A DNA stretch of 38,067 nt from Bacillota bacterium (GTDB taxonomy: Bacteria > Bacillota > Limnochordia > Darwinibacteriales > Darwinibacteriaceae): contig JAAYMS010000075.1 of NCBI GenBank assembly GCA_012521295.1, positions 1-38,067 on the forward strand, written 5' to 3'. The position numbers and the translations under genes were made by a program. Shown here piece by piece: positions 24,894-33,253 of the stretch. The stretch's first letter is position 1, and the number at the start of each line of letters is the position of its first letter. A model generated the notes under the pieces. It worked only from the letters and a program-made list of their open reading frames with translations, was not told the origin of the DNA and did no database searches.

Positions 24894-26291
24894 ATGGAAC
24901 TGATTGTTTTAATCGACATCGGGAGCACATTTACAAAGGTTAGTGCCGTGGATTTGGCTGAAGCACGCCTGATCGGCCGTTTTCAAGCACCAACTACTCC
25001 CTTCAACGTTACAGAGGGCCTTGAAAATGCCCTGAGCGGCCTGGCAGAAGAGATGAGCAGGCAGGGTGTTTCTCCAAGCGACCTGCGGCAGGCGCGTAAA
25101 CTCGCTTGTTCCAGTGCCGCAGGCGGGCTGCAGATGATCGCCATTGGCCTTGTCAAAGACCTTACTGCCGAAGCAGCACGACAGGCAGCTTTGGGCGCGG
25201 GGGCGCGTGTGCTTAAGACCTATGCCTATGAGCTAACCGAAGCTGATCGCGATGAAATTGCGGCGCTCCAGCCTGATATCATTCTACTTGCTGGCGGAAC
25301 CGATGGAGGTAATCATACCACAATCATCCACAATGCCAAGGTCCTGGCGGAACTTGATTTGGACATTCCGGTCATTGTAGCAGGTAATCGCAGCGTGGCC
25401 TCGGAGGTTGCTGGATATTTATCAAGAAGCTTCAGTACATATATTACTGCAAATGTGATGCCTGAGATAGGACGCCTTCAAGTGGAGCCTGCTCGAGAGG
25501 TAATTCGGCAGGTGTTTATGGAGACGATTGTTCAAGCTAAGGGATTATCGAAGGCATCAGAACTGATAGAGGGTATTTTCATGCCCACCCCAGCAGCTGT
25601 GCTGCGGGCAGGCACCTTACTCAGCAGAGGTGCCGGCAAAACTCCAGGTTGGGGAGACCTGCTGATCGTTGACGTAGGTGGAGCGACTACCGATGTTCAT
25701 TCGCTTGGCTCTGGGCACCCTACTCGCCCAGGTACAGTTGTGCGTGGCCTGCCTGAGCCCTTTGCAAAACGTACTGTCGAAGGAGATTTAGGCGTTCGCG
25801 TAAGCGCCCTGCCGCTGGTTGAGGCGGTGGGGGCAGAAGTAATCGGCGATCACCTCGGCTGGGAACCAAGCCAGGTTATAGAACGTGCCCAGCGGATCAC
25901 ATCTGAACCAGACTATCTGCCTCAGAGCCCCGAAGATGTCAAGTTTGATCAGGCACTGGGGTTCTTTGCCACTAAGACGGCCTCAAGCCGCCACGCCGGG
26001 CGCATCAATCAGGTGTTTACTCCCACCGGCGCAGTGTGGATTCAAGAAGGTAAAGATCTCTCGCAGATCAAGCCAGTAATAGCAACGGGTGGCGTGTTTG
26101 TCAACAGCCCCAATGCACGAGAGGTGTTGATGGGAGTGGTCCACGACCCTGTGGAACCATTTGAGTTGAAACCTACGGCGCCTGAGTTCTATCTTGATTC
26201 GAACTATATCTTGGCGGCAGGTGGCCTATTGGCAGAACAGGATAGCCTTACGGCTTTTGCGCTGCTAGAGAATTCTTTGAGGTCTGTGTAA
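24894..26291 (+). CDS. glmL: Glutamate mutase reactivase GlmL/MutL
   Basis: An ASKHA-fold ATPase (465 residues) found between the two glutamate mutase subunits, believed to reactivate the mutase by exchanging damaged cobalamin. The N-terminal phosphate loop is LIVLIDIGSTFTKVSAVD, and a second ATP loop LLIVDVGGATTDVHSLG lies near residue 255. The ILLAGGTDGGN stretch near 130-140 is typical. The ATG at 24894 follows GAGGGGTAGGG; upstream in-frame starts would run through glmS. It is not the mismatch repair MutL, despite the shared name. Confidence 0.93.
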   Translation: MELIVLIDIGSTFTKVSAVDLAEARLIGRFQAPTTPFNVTEGLENALSGLAEEMSRQGVSPSDLRQARKLACSSAAGGLQMIAIGLVKDLTAEAARQAALGAGARVLKTYAYELTEADRDEIAALQPDIILLAGGTDGGNHTTIIHNAKVLAELDLDIPVIVAGNRSVASEVAGYLSRSFSTYITANVMPEIGRLQVEPAREVIRQVFMETIVQAKGLSKASELIEGIFMPTPAAVLRAGTLLSRGAGKTPGWGDLLIVDVGGATTDVHSLGSGHPTRPGTVVRGLPEPFAKRTVEGDLGVRVSALPLVEAVGAEVIGDHLGWEPSQVIERAQRITSEPDYLPQSPEDVKFDQALGFFATKTASSRHAGRINQVFTPTGAVWIQEGKDLSQIKPVIATGGVFVNSPNAREVLMGVVHDPVEPFELKPTAPEFYLDSNYILAAGGLLAEQDSLTAFALLENSLRSV

Positions 26292-26303
26292 GGGGGGACT
26301 TTC

Positions 26304-27761
26304 GTGGCCGAACAGTTGTCAAGTACTAAACTCGACTGGGATGTGCTGCAGGAAGAACGCCAGGCTGTTCTGGCATCCTGGGAGACCGGGAATGAAGTTG
26401 ATTTAGAAGAGGCAGTTCAGTTTCACCATGAACTGCCGCCCGAGAAGAACTTTGCAAGGAAGCTTACTCAAGCGAAAAATGCGGGACTAACTCTGGCTCA
26501 ACCTCGGGCCGGAGTGGCTGATCTTCGCAGCCATGTGGAATTATTGCGGTATCTTTCCACAGAGGGTGAAGCAGATTTACTTCCCACGACGATTGATTCA
26601 TATACTCGTCAAAACCGGTACGAGGAGGCGCAGCGCGGTCTAGATGAAAGCCGCAAAGAAGGCCGTTCGCTCCTGAACGGGTTTCCTGCGGTCAACCACG
26701 GGGTCGCGAACTGCCGCATTCTAATCGAAGAGTTGGACCTGCCCCTTCAGGTCAGGCACGGCACTCCGGATGCGCGGCTGTTGGCAGAAATAACTTTGGC
26801 GGCAGGGTTTACTGCGTTTGAAGGTGGAGGAATATCATACAATATCCCCTATGCCAAGAACGTACCCCTAGAGGAAAGCATCAGAGCATGGCAGTACGTA
26901 GACCGATTGGTGGGCTATTACGCAGAGCATGGTGTTATTATTAACCGTGAGCCCTTTGGCCCACTAACAGGTACTCTGGTAGCTCCCTGCATTTCTCACA
27001 GCGTCGCTGTGATTGAGGCCGTTCTTGCGGCAAAACAAGGTGTAAAGAGCCTCACCCTAGGCTATGGGCAGTGCGGCAATCTGATTCAAGACGTGGCCGC
27101 TGTGCAGACTCTGCCTGTTCTTGCTCAGGAATACCTAGAACGGGAAGGCATTACTGACGTAGAATTAACTACCGTGTTCCATCAGTGGATGGGTGGATTC
27201 CCTAATGATGAGCCGAGAGCATTTGGGGTTATTTCTTTAGGTGGGGTAACGGCTGCTCTCAGTAAGGCGACGAAAGTTATTGTAAAAACACCGCATGAGG
27301 CCTTGGGTATTCCCACCAAAGAAGCGAATGCTGCCGGTATTAGGGCAACCAAGCAGCTCCTGAACATGTTGCGTGATCAGGTGTTCCCAGAGTGTTCACA
27401 GCTGAAAGAAGAGCGTGAAATCATATTGACCGAAACCCGGCAGATCCTAGACAAAACCCTCGAATTGGGTGAGGGCGATTTCGCGTTGGGTGCGGTTCGA
27501 GCGTTTCAGGCAGGAGTCATTGATGTGCCGTTCGCTCCGAGTGTTTACAATGCTGGGCGCACCATGCCCGCCCGCGATAACAACGGCGCAGTGCGCTTCT
27601 TGAACTGGGGCAGCCTGCCGTTCAGCAAGGAAATCCAGGAATTTCACAAGGCCAAGTTGGCTGAACGAGCTCGCTATGAAGAGCGCACTCCAGGTTTTCA
27701 ATTTGTAATCGATGACATTTATGCCATCGGCAAAGGTATGCTTGTGGGTAGGCCACGTTAG
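26304..27761 (+). CDS. glmE: Glutamate mutase epsilon subunit
   Basis: The catalytic TIM-barrel subunit (485 residues) that with GlmS carries out the carbon-skeleton rearrangement of glutamate. The conserved N-terminal segment [14 protein letters not shown], the substrate region [14 protein letters not shown], and [22 protein letters not shown] are clear, as is [17 protein letters not shown] start at 26304 follows AGGGGGG. Length is equal to the clostridial enzyme. Together with GlmS and GlmL it makes a full mutase system. Confidence 0.96.
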   Translation: MAEQLSSTKLDWDVLQEERQAVLASWETGNEVDLEEAVQFHHELPPEKNFARKLTQAKNAGLTLAQPRAGVADLRSHVELLRYLSTEGEADLLPTTIDSYTRQNRYEEAQRGLDESRKEGRSLLNGFPAVNHGVANCRILIEELDLPLQVRHGTPDARLLAEITLAAGFTAFEGGGISYNIPYAKNVPLEESIRAWQYVDRLVGYYAEHGVIINREPFGPLTGTLVAPCISHSVAVIEAVLAAKQGVKSLTLGYGQCGNLIQDVAAVQTLPVLAQEYLEREGITDVELTTVFHQWMGGFPNDEPRAFGVISLGGVTAALSKATKVIVKTPHEALGIPTKEANAAGIRATKQLLNMLRDQVFPECSQLKEEREIILTETRQILDKTLELGEGDFALGAVRAFQAGVIDVPFAPSVYNAGRTMPARDNNGAVRFLNWGSLPFSKEIQEFHKAKLAERARYEERTPGFQFVIDDIYAIGKGMLVGRPR

Positions 27762-27772
27762 GAGATGGTTAG

Positions 27773-29122
27773 ATGAACGAGATTCGAGTGCTTTCACCTA
27801 CCGCGATCTTGGGCTATGGGTTTCCGGTTGCTTCGTTTGAAGAAGGGATGCGGCGCGACCCTCACGTGATTGCGGTGGATGCGGGTTCTACCGATCCGGG
27901 GCCCTATTATCTTGGTTCAGGAAAATCATTTACGCAGCGCTCAGCGGTAAAACGTGATTTGAAGTATCTCATAGATGCAGCTCTAGAAAGGAACATCCCT
28001 CTGATTATTGGCACTGCTGGTGGTTCGGGTGCACGCCCCCATGTGGAATGGAACTGGGAGATTATACAAGAGATCTTTGCAGAAACAGGCCAAACGGCCA
28101 AAGTTGCAGTAATCTTCAGTGATGTAGACAAAGACGTGGTCGTGCGAAAGCTCTATGAAGGCCAGATTTCACCCTGCGGTCCTGTGGGCGAGTTGACCAC
28201 CGAAGCTGTAGAGGAAGCCACATATCTTGTGGCACAGATGGGTGTGGAACCTATCATTAATGCGCTGCAGGAAGGCGCACAGATTGTTCTAGCAGGGCGT
28301 GCCTATGATCCGGCCGCCTTTGCTGCTGTCCCCATCATGCACGGATTTGATCAAGCACTAGCCCTGCACATGGGCAAGATCCTAGAATGTGCAGCCATAG
28401 CCGCTGTACCAGGAAGTGGTAGTGACTGCCTCTTGGGAGTACTGAAGCGGGATTCCTTTATTCTTGAGGCACTCAATCCGGAGCGTCAGTGTACTCCTAT
28501 GTCCGTTGCCGCTCATACGCTGTATGAGAAGAGCGATCCGTACCGGTTGCCCGGGCCGGGTGGCACGCTGGATCTGACTGATACTCAGTTTTCGGCCCTT
28601 GATGGAGGACGGGTCGAAGTTTCTGGTACAAAATTTGTGCCCACACCCAGATTTTCTGTTAAACTAGAAGGGGCAAAGCCGATTGGGTTCCGTACCGTCA
28701 GCATCGCGGGCGTGCGCGATCCGATTATGATCGGTCAGATCGATGACATTCTTGCCGGTGTCCGGCAGCGTGTTCAGGACAATTTCAGCGATCTGCAGAA
28801 CTACTCCCTGCATTTTCGCTGTTACGGCCGGGATGGGGTCATGGGTGATTTAGAACCTACTCCTAATCCCGGGCATGAGCTTGGCATTATCATCGAAGCA
28901 GTAGCAGACACGCAGGATACGGCTAACACCATCTGCGGATTCGCCCGATCCACTCTGCTGCACTATGGTTATCCGGGAAGGAAATCTACTGCAGGAAATC
29001 TGGCTTTTCCGTACTCTCCCTCGGACTTTCCCGCTGGTGAAGTATACGAATTCTGCGTGCATCACTTGATGGAGCTCGATGATCCGCGGGAGTTGTTTAA
29101 GATAGAGTGGCGGGGTGAGTAA
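27773..29122 (+). CDS. AtuA-family (DUF1446) protein
   Basis: A 449-residue protein of the acyclic terpene utilisation AtuA / DUF1446 family. Family-like segments are IAVDAGSTDPGPYYLGSG (about 33-50), IGTAGGSGARPHV (about 78-90), LAGRAYDPAAFAA and CYGRDGVMGDLEPTP. No membrane segment is present. The activity of this family is not established; it is named after a gene of citronellol/geraniol degradation in Pseudomonas. Here it is between glmE and a DUF4387 gene, four bases from the latter, inside a glutamate fermentation block, so a role in a C5 dicarboxylate step is conceivable. No catalytic residues can be assigned. Confidence 0.8.
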   Translation: MNEIRVLSPTAILGYGFPVASFEEGMRRDPHVIAVDAGSTDPGPYYLGSGKSFTQRSAVKRDLKYLIDAALERNIPLIIGTAGGSGARPHVEWNWEIIQEIFAETGQTAKVAVIFSDVDKDVVVRKLYEGQISPCGPVGELTTEAVEEATYLVAQMGVEPIINALQEGAQIVLAGRAYDPAAFAAVPIMHGFDQALALHMGKILECAAIAAVPGSGSDCLLGVLKRDSFILEALNPERQCTPMSVAAHTLYEKSDPYRLPGPGGTLDLTDTQFSALDGGRVEVSGTKFVPTPRFSVKLEGAKPIGFRTVSIAGVRDPIMIGQIDDILAGVRQRVQDNFSDLQNYSLHFRCYGRDGVMGDLEPTPNPGHELGIIIEAVADTQDTANTICGFARSTLLHYGYPGRKSTAGNLAFPYSPSDFPAGEVYEFCVHHLMELDDPRELFKIEWRGE

Positions 29123-29425
29123 ATGCGTTACGTGCGAGATGTGGCGGCTGTAATCCGCAGCAAGAATGCAGGGCCGTTTGAACTGACCTTTGATCTTATG
29201 TTTACTAACAAACATGATTATGATGAGGTTCGTCAGGCAATTACACCTGCTAAGATTGCTGAGTTGTACAAAATCCCTGAAGAAAACGTGCTGAAGATCG
29301 TCCATTTCGAACCTGCTTTAGCCGTAAAGGTTACCATTAAGCGTCCTAGGGCAAGTGGAGCACTAGGAGAAACGGATGTATATGGAGCTCAACAGCATGC
29401 ACCATTATTTGAACTAACTTATTAG
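29123..29425 (+). CDS. DUF4387 family protein
   Basis: A 100-residue protein with the pattern VAAVIRSKNAGPFELTFDLMF near the start and the late NVLKIVHFEPALAVKVTIKR region. This matches the DUF4387 family, small partners commonly found with or fused to AtuA-like proteins. It starts immediately after the AtuA stop codon, behind GGGGTGAG, so the two are almost surely translated together and may form one complex. No activity is known. Confidence 0.8.
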   Translation: MRYVRDVAAVIRSKNAGPFELTFDLMFTNKHDYDEVRQAITPAKIAELYKIPEENVLKIVHFEPALAVKVTIKRPRASGALGETDVYGAQQHAPLFELTY

Positions 29426-29445
29426 AAATGGGAGCGATAGGTAAA

Positions 29446-30699
29446 TTGAAGATCGTTGATGTCATTCTGTCCAAGGGCTTGTCAGGTTTTTATTTTGATG
29501 ATCAGCGGGCAATTCGTTCTGGAAACGCTCGCGAAGACGGTTTTGCCTATCTAGGCGAGGCCGTTACACCAGGATTTACCAAGATCCGCCAAGCTGGGGA
29601 GTCCGTTTCTGTTCAGCTTGTTCTCGAAGACGGACAGATTGCCTACGGTGACTGCGCGGCGGTGCAGTATTCCGGTGCAGGCGGAAGAGATCCATTGTTC
29701 TTAGCCGACCAGTATATTCCTGTAATTGAGGAATATGTTGTGCCCCTTTTGAAGGGTCAAGAGCTGGGCTCGTTCCGTGAGATGGCAGAGAAAATCGACA
29801 ACTGCCGAAATGGTGACGGTAAACTAATTCATACCGCAATTCGTTACGGCGTCACCCAGGCGATTCTGGACGCCGTTGCCAAGAGCCAAGGCCTGACCAT
29901 GGCTGAGGTTATCAGCAACGAATATGGAACCGAGCTTGCTACCGAACCCATTCCGCTCATGGGCCAAACTGGCGATGATAGGTTTATCAACGCAGACCGC
30001 ATGATTCTCAAGCAAATTGATGTACTGCCTCACGGATTGTTCAACAACATCTCTAAGCTGGGCGCAAATGGCGAGAAACTGCGGGATTATCTGTCGTGGC
30101 TGAAGTCCCGGGTAGAATACCTGCGCTCTTCTTCTGATTATGTACCTGACTTCCAGGTTGACGTCTATGGTACTATTGGTGAGGCCTTCGGACAGGATAT
30201 TGAGGCGATTGGTAAGTACTGCGCAGAACTGGTAGAAATAGTCCATCCATATAACCTGCGTATCGAAGGCCCGATCGACTTAGATGATCGCGAAGCTCAA
30301 ATTGAGGCCATGGCTAAATTGCGCCGATACGTGGATGAAAACAACATTCCAGTTGAGTTCGTGGCCGACGAGTGGTGCAATACATTAGAGGACGTCAAGG
30401 ATTTCGTTCAGGCTAAAGCTGGCCACATGATTCAGATTAAGGCTCCCGACTTGGGTGGAATTAACAACACCATCGAAGCCATCTTGTACTGCAAAGAGTA
30501 TGGTGTCAGAGCGTATCTGGGAGGAACCTGCAACGAGACTGAGCGTTCTGCGCAAGTTACGGTGCACATTGCCTTGGCTACAAAACCCTGCCAGATCCTA
30601 TCGAAACCAGGCATGGGCTTTGATGAAGGTGCATCCATCTGCAGAAACGAAATGAACCGTACGCTGGCCCTTTTGAACTGGAAAAAGGGAAGGAGATAA
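29446..30699 (+). CDS. mal: 3-methylaspartate ammonia-lyase
   Basis: An enolase-superfamily lyase (417 residues) that removes ammonia from 3-methylaspartate to give mesaconate, the second step of the methylaspartate pathway. Features are the N-terminal KIVDVILSKGLSGFYFDDQRAI, the substrate loop QYSGAGGRDPLF, His in VLPHGLFNN, metal ligands in VDVYGTIGEA, RIEGPI and VADEWCN, and the catalytic lysine in IQIKAPDLGG. The TTG at 29446 reproduces the clostridial N-terminus (starting with KIVDV); an ATG at 29428 would add six residues but has no ribosome-binding site. It requires magnesium and normally potassium. Confidence 0.96.
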   Translation: MKIVDVILSKGLSGFYFDDQRAIRSGNAREDGFAYLGEAVTPGFTKIRQAGESVSVQLVLEDGQIAYGDCAAVQYSGAGGRDPLFLADQYIPVIEEYVVPLLKGQELGSFREMAEKIDNCRNGDGKLIHTAIRYGVTQAILDAVAKSQGLTMAEVISNEYGTELATEPIPLMGQTGDDRFINADRMILKQIDVLPHGLFNNISKLGANGEKLRDYLSWLKSRVEYLRSSSDYVPDFQVDVYGTIGEAFGQDIEAIGKYCAELVEIVHPYNLRIEGPIDLDDREAQIEAMAKLRRYVDENNIPVEFVADEWCNTLEDVKDFVQAKAGHMIQIKAPDLGGINNTIEAILYCKEYGVRAYLGGTCNETERSAQVTVHIALATKPCQILSKPGMGFDEGASICRNEMNRTLALLNWKKGRR

Positions 30700-30700
30700 T

Positions 30701-31543
30701 ATGAGAACGGTTGACTATGCCCAGATAGTGGAAACTGTCAGAGATATGTGCCTCAGGGCCAATTCCATCCTCCCCAAGGATGTAGAAGAAGCAATCGCAC
30801 GAGCACATGAAAAAGAGGTTTCCCCTGTGGGCAGGAGCGTCCTGGGCACAATGCTGGAAAATGCAGAGATTGCTCGGGAAAGGCGCATGGCGCTCTGTCA
30901 AGATACGGGCATGGTAGTGGTTTTTGCCGATGTCGGCCAAGATGTACACATCACAGGTGGGCTCTTGAGTGAGGCAATCAACGAAGGAGTTCGCCAAGGG
31001 TATAAAGATTTCTATTTTCGCAACAGTGTTGTGCGCGATCCTCTCGAGCGCGTAAACACAGGGGACAATACCCCTGCCGTTGTGCATGTGAACCTGGTCG
31101 AAGGCGATCGGCTGCGCCTAATGGTGGCTCCAAAAGGTTTTGGCAGCGAGAACATGTCTGCTCTCAAGATGCTGAAGCCTGCTGAAGGAGTGGCCGGGGT
31201 CAAGAAGTTTGTTGTGGATACCGTTACTCAAGCCGGTGGTAATCCCTGCCCGCCGATTGTGATAGGGGTAGGGATCGGCGGTACCATGGACAAGGCAGCG
31301 TTAATGGCTAAGCGTGCACTGCTAAGGCCAATTGGTGAACGCAGTCCAAAGCCGCACATCAAACAGCTCGAAGAAGAACTGCTGGAGCTGGTTAACAAGA
31401 CAGGAGTGGGGCCGCAGGGGTTTGGCGGTACCCAAACAGCACTTGATGTGTTTGTAGAAACCTTCCCAACGCATATCGCAGGCCTGCCGGTGGCAGTTAA
31501 CATCAACTGTCATGTGGCACGCCATACCGAGGTGGTCTTATAA
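30701..31543 (+). CDS. Class I fumarase/mesaconase alpha subunit
   Basis: The iron-sulfur alpha subunit (280 residues) of a two-subunit class I hydratase of the fumarase, L-tartrate dehydratase or mesaconase kind. The three cysteines that hold the 4Fe-4S cluster are C66 (ALCQDTG), C183 (NPCPP) and C270 (NINCH). Family segments GDNTPAVVH, APKGFGSEN and GIGGTMDKA are present. In context it should hydrate mesaconate to citramalate, the third step of the pathway. AAGGAGA precedes the ATG. The beta subunit normally follows immediately but does not do so here. Confidence 0.9.
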   Translation: MRTVDYAQIVETVRDMCLRANSILPKDVEEAIARAHEKEVSPVGRSVLGTMLENAEIARERRMALCQDTGMVVVFADVGQDVHITGGLLSEAINEGVRQGYKDFYFRNSVVRDPLERVNTGDNTPAVVHVNLVEGDRLRLMVAPKGFGSENMSALKMLKPAEGVAGVKKFVVDTVTQAGGNPCPPIVIGVGIGGTMDKAALMAKRALLRPIGERSPKPHIKQLEEELLELVNKTGVGPQGFGGTQTALDVFVETFPTHIAGLPVAVNINCHVARHTEVVL

Positions 31544-32415
31544 TGCATTCCACCACGCTTGTTCAAGCCGTCTATTATGCTCCGCGCGGCCGCCGGCGCC
31601 TGATAAATCTTGGTGCCCTGATTTCGCAGCGTTATCTGCTTCCGGAAGACCGTCTAATCGGTTTGATCGGTGATGCCGGAGCCGGGAAGTCCCTCTTGGT
31701 GAGAGGTATGTTTCCAGAGTTAGTTCTGACTAATGACGATGAGGGCGTCAATGTGCGCCCTCTCCCTATCTTGGCAGATGCTCGTGATGGTTTCTTCGCC
31801 GGTCACATCTATCACCTAGATGTGCGTTTCGAAATGGCTTTTACGCAGCTCTGGGAGCTCGCCGAGGCCGTTCGGCAGGCGGTTACTGCGGGGTGCACAG
31901 TAGTGGTCGAGCATTTTGATCTCTTGTATGACGTTCTCGGCTTGAACGCAGCGTGTTTGATTGCAGTAGGCGAAGAAGTCGTTGTAACAAAACCGACAGT
32001 CTTTGGGCCGTTCCCCAAGGAATTGGCGCAGTATGCTTATGATTCTCTAGTCTACCGCAAGATGGCGCACAGCGCCGAAGACCTTCTGTCCATTGTTTTT
32101 CCGCAGATGGGTTTTGATCCACCAACCATTCACAGTGACGTCCGGCGGGGATTTGTTGTTGAGTTTTCTGAGAAACTAGATATAGATTTGGAAGAAGTGG
32201 AAAAGCGAGTTCATGAGTATATCAGCAAGGGCCTTCCGATTGCGTATTACGATGAGAATCACATTCTCATAGGTGATGAGCTGATTTATTGTTCGGGCCC
32301 TAGACTTCACATGCGGAGAACAAGCGATATCGTCAACTTCAGGCTAGATAAAGAGCTTCAGTATTCACCACTTCGTCAGACATTTTTATTAGTGGGGCGT
32401 GTTGGATCGGAATAG
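31543..32415 (+). CDS. P-loop protein with SAD-like C-terminus, in glutamate fermentation block
   Basis: A 290-residue protein. A P-loop GDAGAGKS lies at 43-50, following a conserved amphipathic start (TTLVQAVYYAPRGRRRLINLG). The C-terminal part (about 170-290) contains H176, C250-SGPRLH-256 and TSDIVNF, which recall the second additional domain of alanyl-tRNA synthetase (CGGTHV...TGDI), though the C-to-H spacing is longer. Proteins with this name are annotated in clostridial genomes. It starts on the last base of the mesaconase stop (TAATG), so it belongs to that operon, and 11 bases later spo0A begins. No function is known to me; an NTP-dependent sensor or editing-like role is speculation. 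Confidence 0.65.
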   Translation: MHSTTLVQAVYYAPRGRRRLINLGALISQRYLLPEDRLIGLIGDAGAGKSLLVRGMFPELVLTNDDEGVNVRPLPILADARDGFFAGHIYHLDVRFEMAFTQLWELAEAVRQAVTAGCTVVVEHFDLLYDVLGLNAACLIAVGEEVVVTKPTVFGPFPKELAQYAYDSLVYRKMAHSAEDLLSIVFPQMGFDPPTIHSDVRRGFVVEFSEKLDIDLEEVEKRVHEYISKGLPIAYYDENHILIGDELIYCSGPRLHMRRTSDIVNFRLDKELQYSPLRQTFLLVGRVGSE

Positions 32416-32426
32416 GAGAGTGAAAG

Positions 32427-33179
32427 GTGCTTAAGATATTGGTTATCGCTCCTCCAACAGAGTTCTGCCGGACAGCAGTTGAGCGCCTACAGAAGGAGCC
32501 AGGTTTCTTGGTTCTTGGATACATAGAGTTATCTACGGGAACTACAGAAACCAATAGGGCGGGCGATGCTGATCTACTGATTCTTGATGCGGACTCCGCA
32601 TCCCCGAATGGCATAGCTGTATTGGAAGAGCTGCGGAAGATGTACCCCAAAAAGCCGCAGATCATTGTGGTTTCGGAGAATGGCGACGATGAAGTCGTTA
32701 GAAGGGCTAATTCTCTTGGTGCTGATTATTACTTAGTGAAACCGTTTCCGGTAGACCTACTGGTAAGGCGTATTTGGCAGATCTCTGAGCTGGCTGCCGC
32801 GGTGGATGGGCGGTGTGCCCTCGGTGAAGATCGTATTGTGAGAAAGGCAGCCGAGTATTTCCAACGTATTGGCATGCCTGGCCACCTAAAGGGCTATAGC
32901 TACCTCATTGAGGCTATGGTCTTGGTAGTCAATGATCATTCACTGGCCAGTCAAGTGACCAAGAAACTCTATCCTCAGATAGCTGAGCGTTTTCAGACCA
33001 ATGCTGTGCGGGTGGAGCGAGCCATCCGCAATGCGATCGAGATCACTTGGGAGCGCGGTGATATTGACCAGCTCACTCAGCTCTTTTCCTTTGTAGATGA
33101 AGAGCGGGGTAAACCTACCAATTCAGCTTTCATTGCATCTATGGCAGATATTATCAAGTTGGATCTTGCTAGGTGGTGA
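32427..33179 (+). CDS. spo0A: Spo0A family sporulation regulator with atypical receiver
   Basis: The master regulator of sporulation initiation (250 residues). The C-terminal DNA-binding domain (about 145-250) is clearly Spo0A: MPGHLKGYSYLIEAM, TKKLYPQIAERFQTNAVRVERAIRNAIEITWERG and GKPTNSAFIASMADI (as two or three family segments). The N-terminal receiver keeps the phosphoacceptor region LILDADS (D54) and K105 in VKPF, but the acidic pair that binds magnesium (D10 and D11 in Bacillus) is replaced by Ala/Pro in VIAPPTE, and the conserved Thr is a Ser (S83). The linker is short. A GTG start at 32427 is 11 bases after the previous gene; a strong terminator follows at 33209. Confidence 0.9.
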   Translation: MLKILVIAPPTEFCRTAVERLQKEPGFLVLGYIELSTGTTETNRAGDADLLILDADSASPNGIAVLEELRKMYPKKPQIIVVSENGDDEVVRRANSLGADYYLVKPFPVDLLVRRIWQISELAAAVDGRCALGEDRIVRKAAEYFQRIGMPGHLKGYSYLIEAMVLVVNDHSLASQVTKKLYPQIAERFQTNAVRVERAIRNAIEITWERGDIDQLTQLFSFVDEERGKPTNSAFIASMADIIKLDLARW

Positions 33180-33208
33180 CTAAGGCTGCAGTCATTTATA
33201 CATATTAG

Positions 33209-33233
33209 AAGAGACGGGTAACCGTCTCTTTTT
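33209..33233 (+). terminator. Intrinsic terminator after spo0A
   Basis: AAGAGACGG (33209-33217) pairs perfectly with CCGTCTCTT (33222-33230) around the loop GTAA, followed by TTT. It clearly ends the spo0A transcript, and the steA block starts 20 bases later. Confidence 0.9.
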
Positions 33234-33253
33234 CGCTATAAGGGGAGAACGGT

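Noticed and set aside
24894-26291. Reading GlmL as the mismatch repair protein MutL
   Set aside because: The name MutL is shared, but the ASKHA ATP loops and the glutamate mutase neighbours show it is the reactivase.
24473-32415. Fermentation block as a recent mobile island
   Set aside because: No integrase, transposase, direct repeats or tRNA was seen at the edges, and start-codon usage and gene spacing look like those of the neighbours. Older transfer cannot be excluded.
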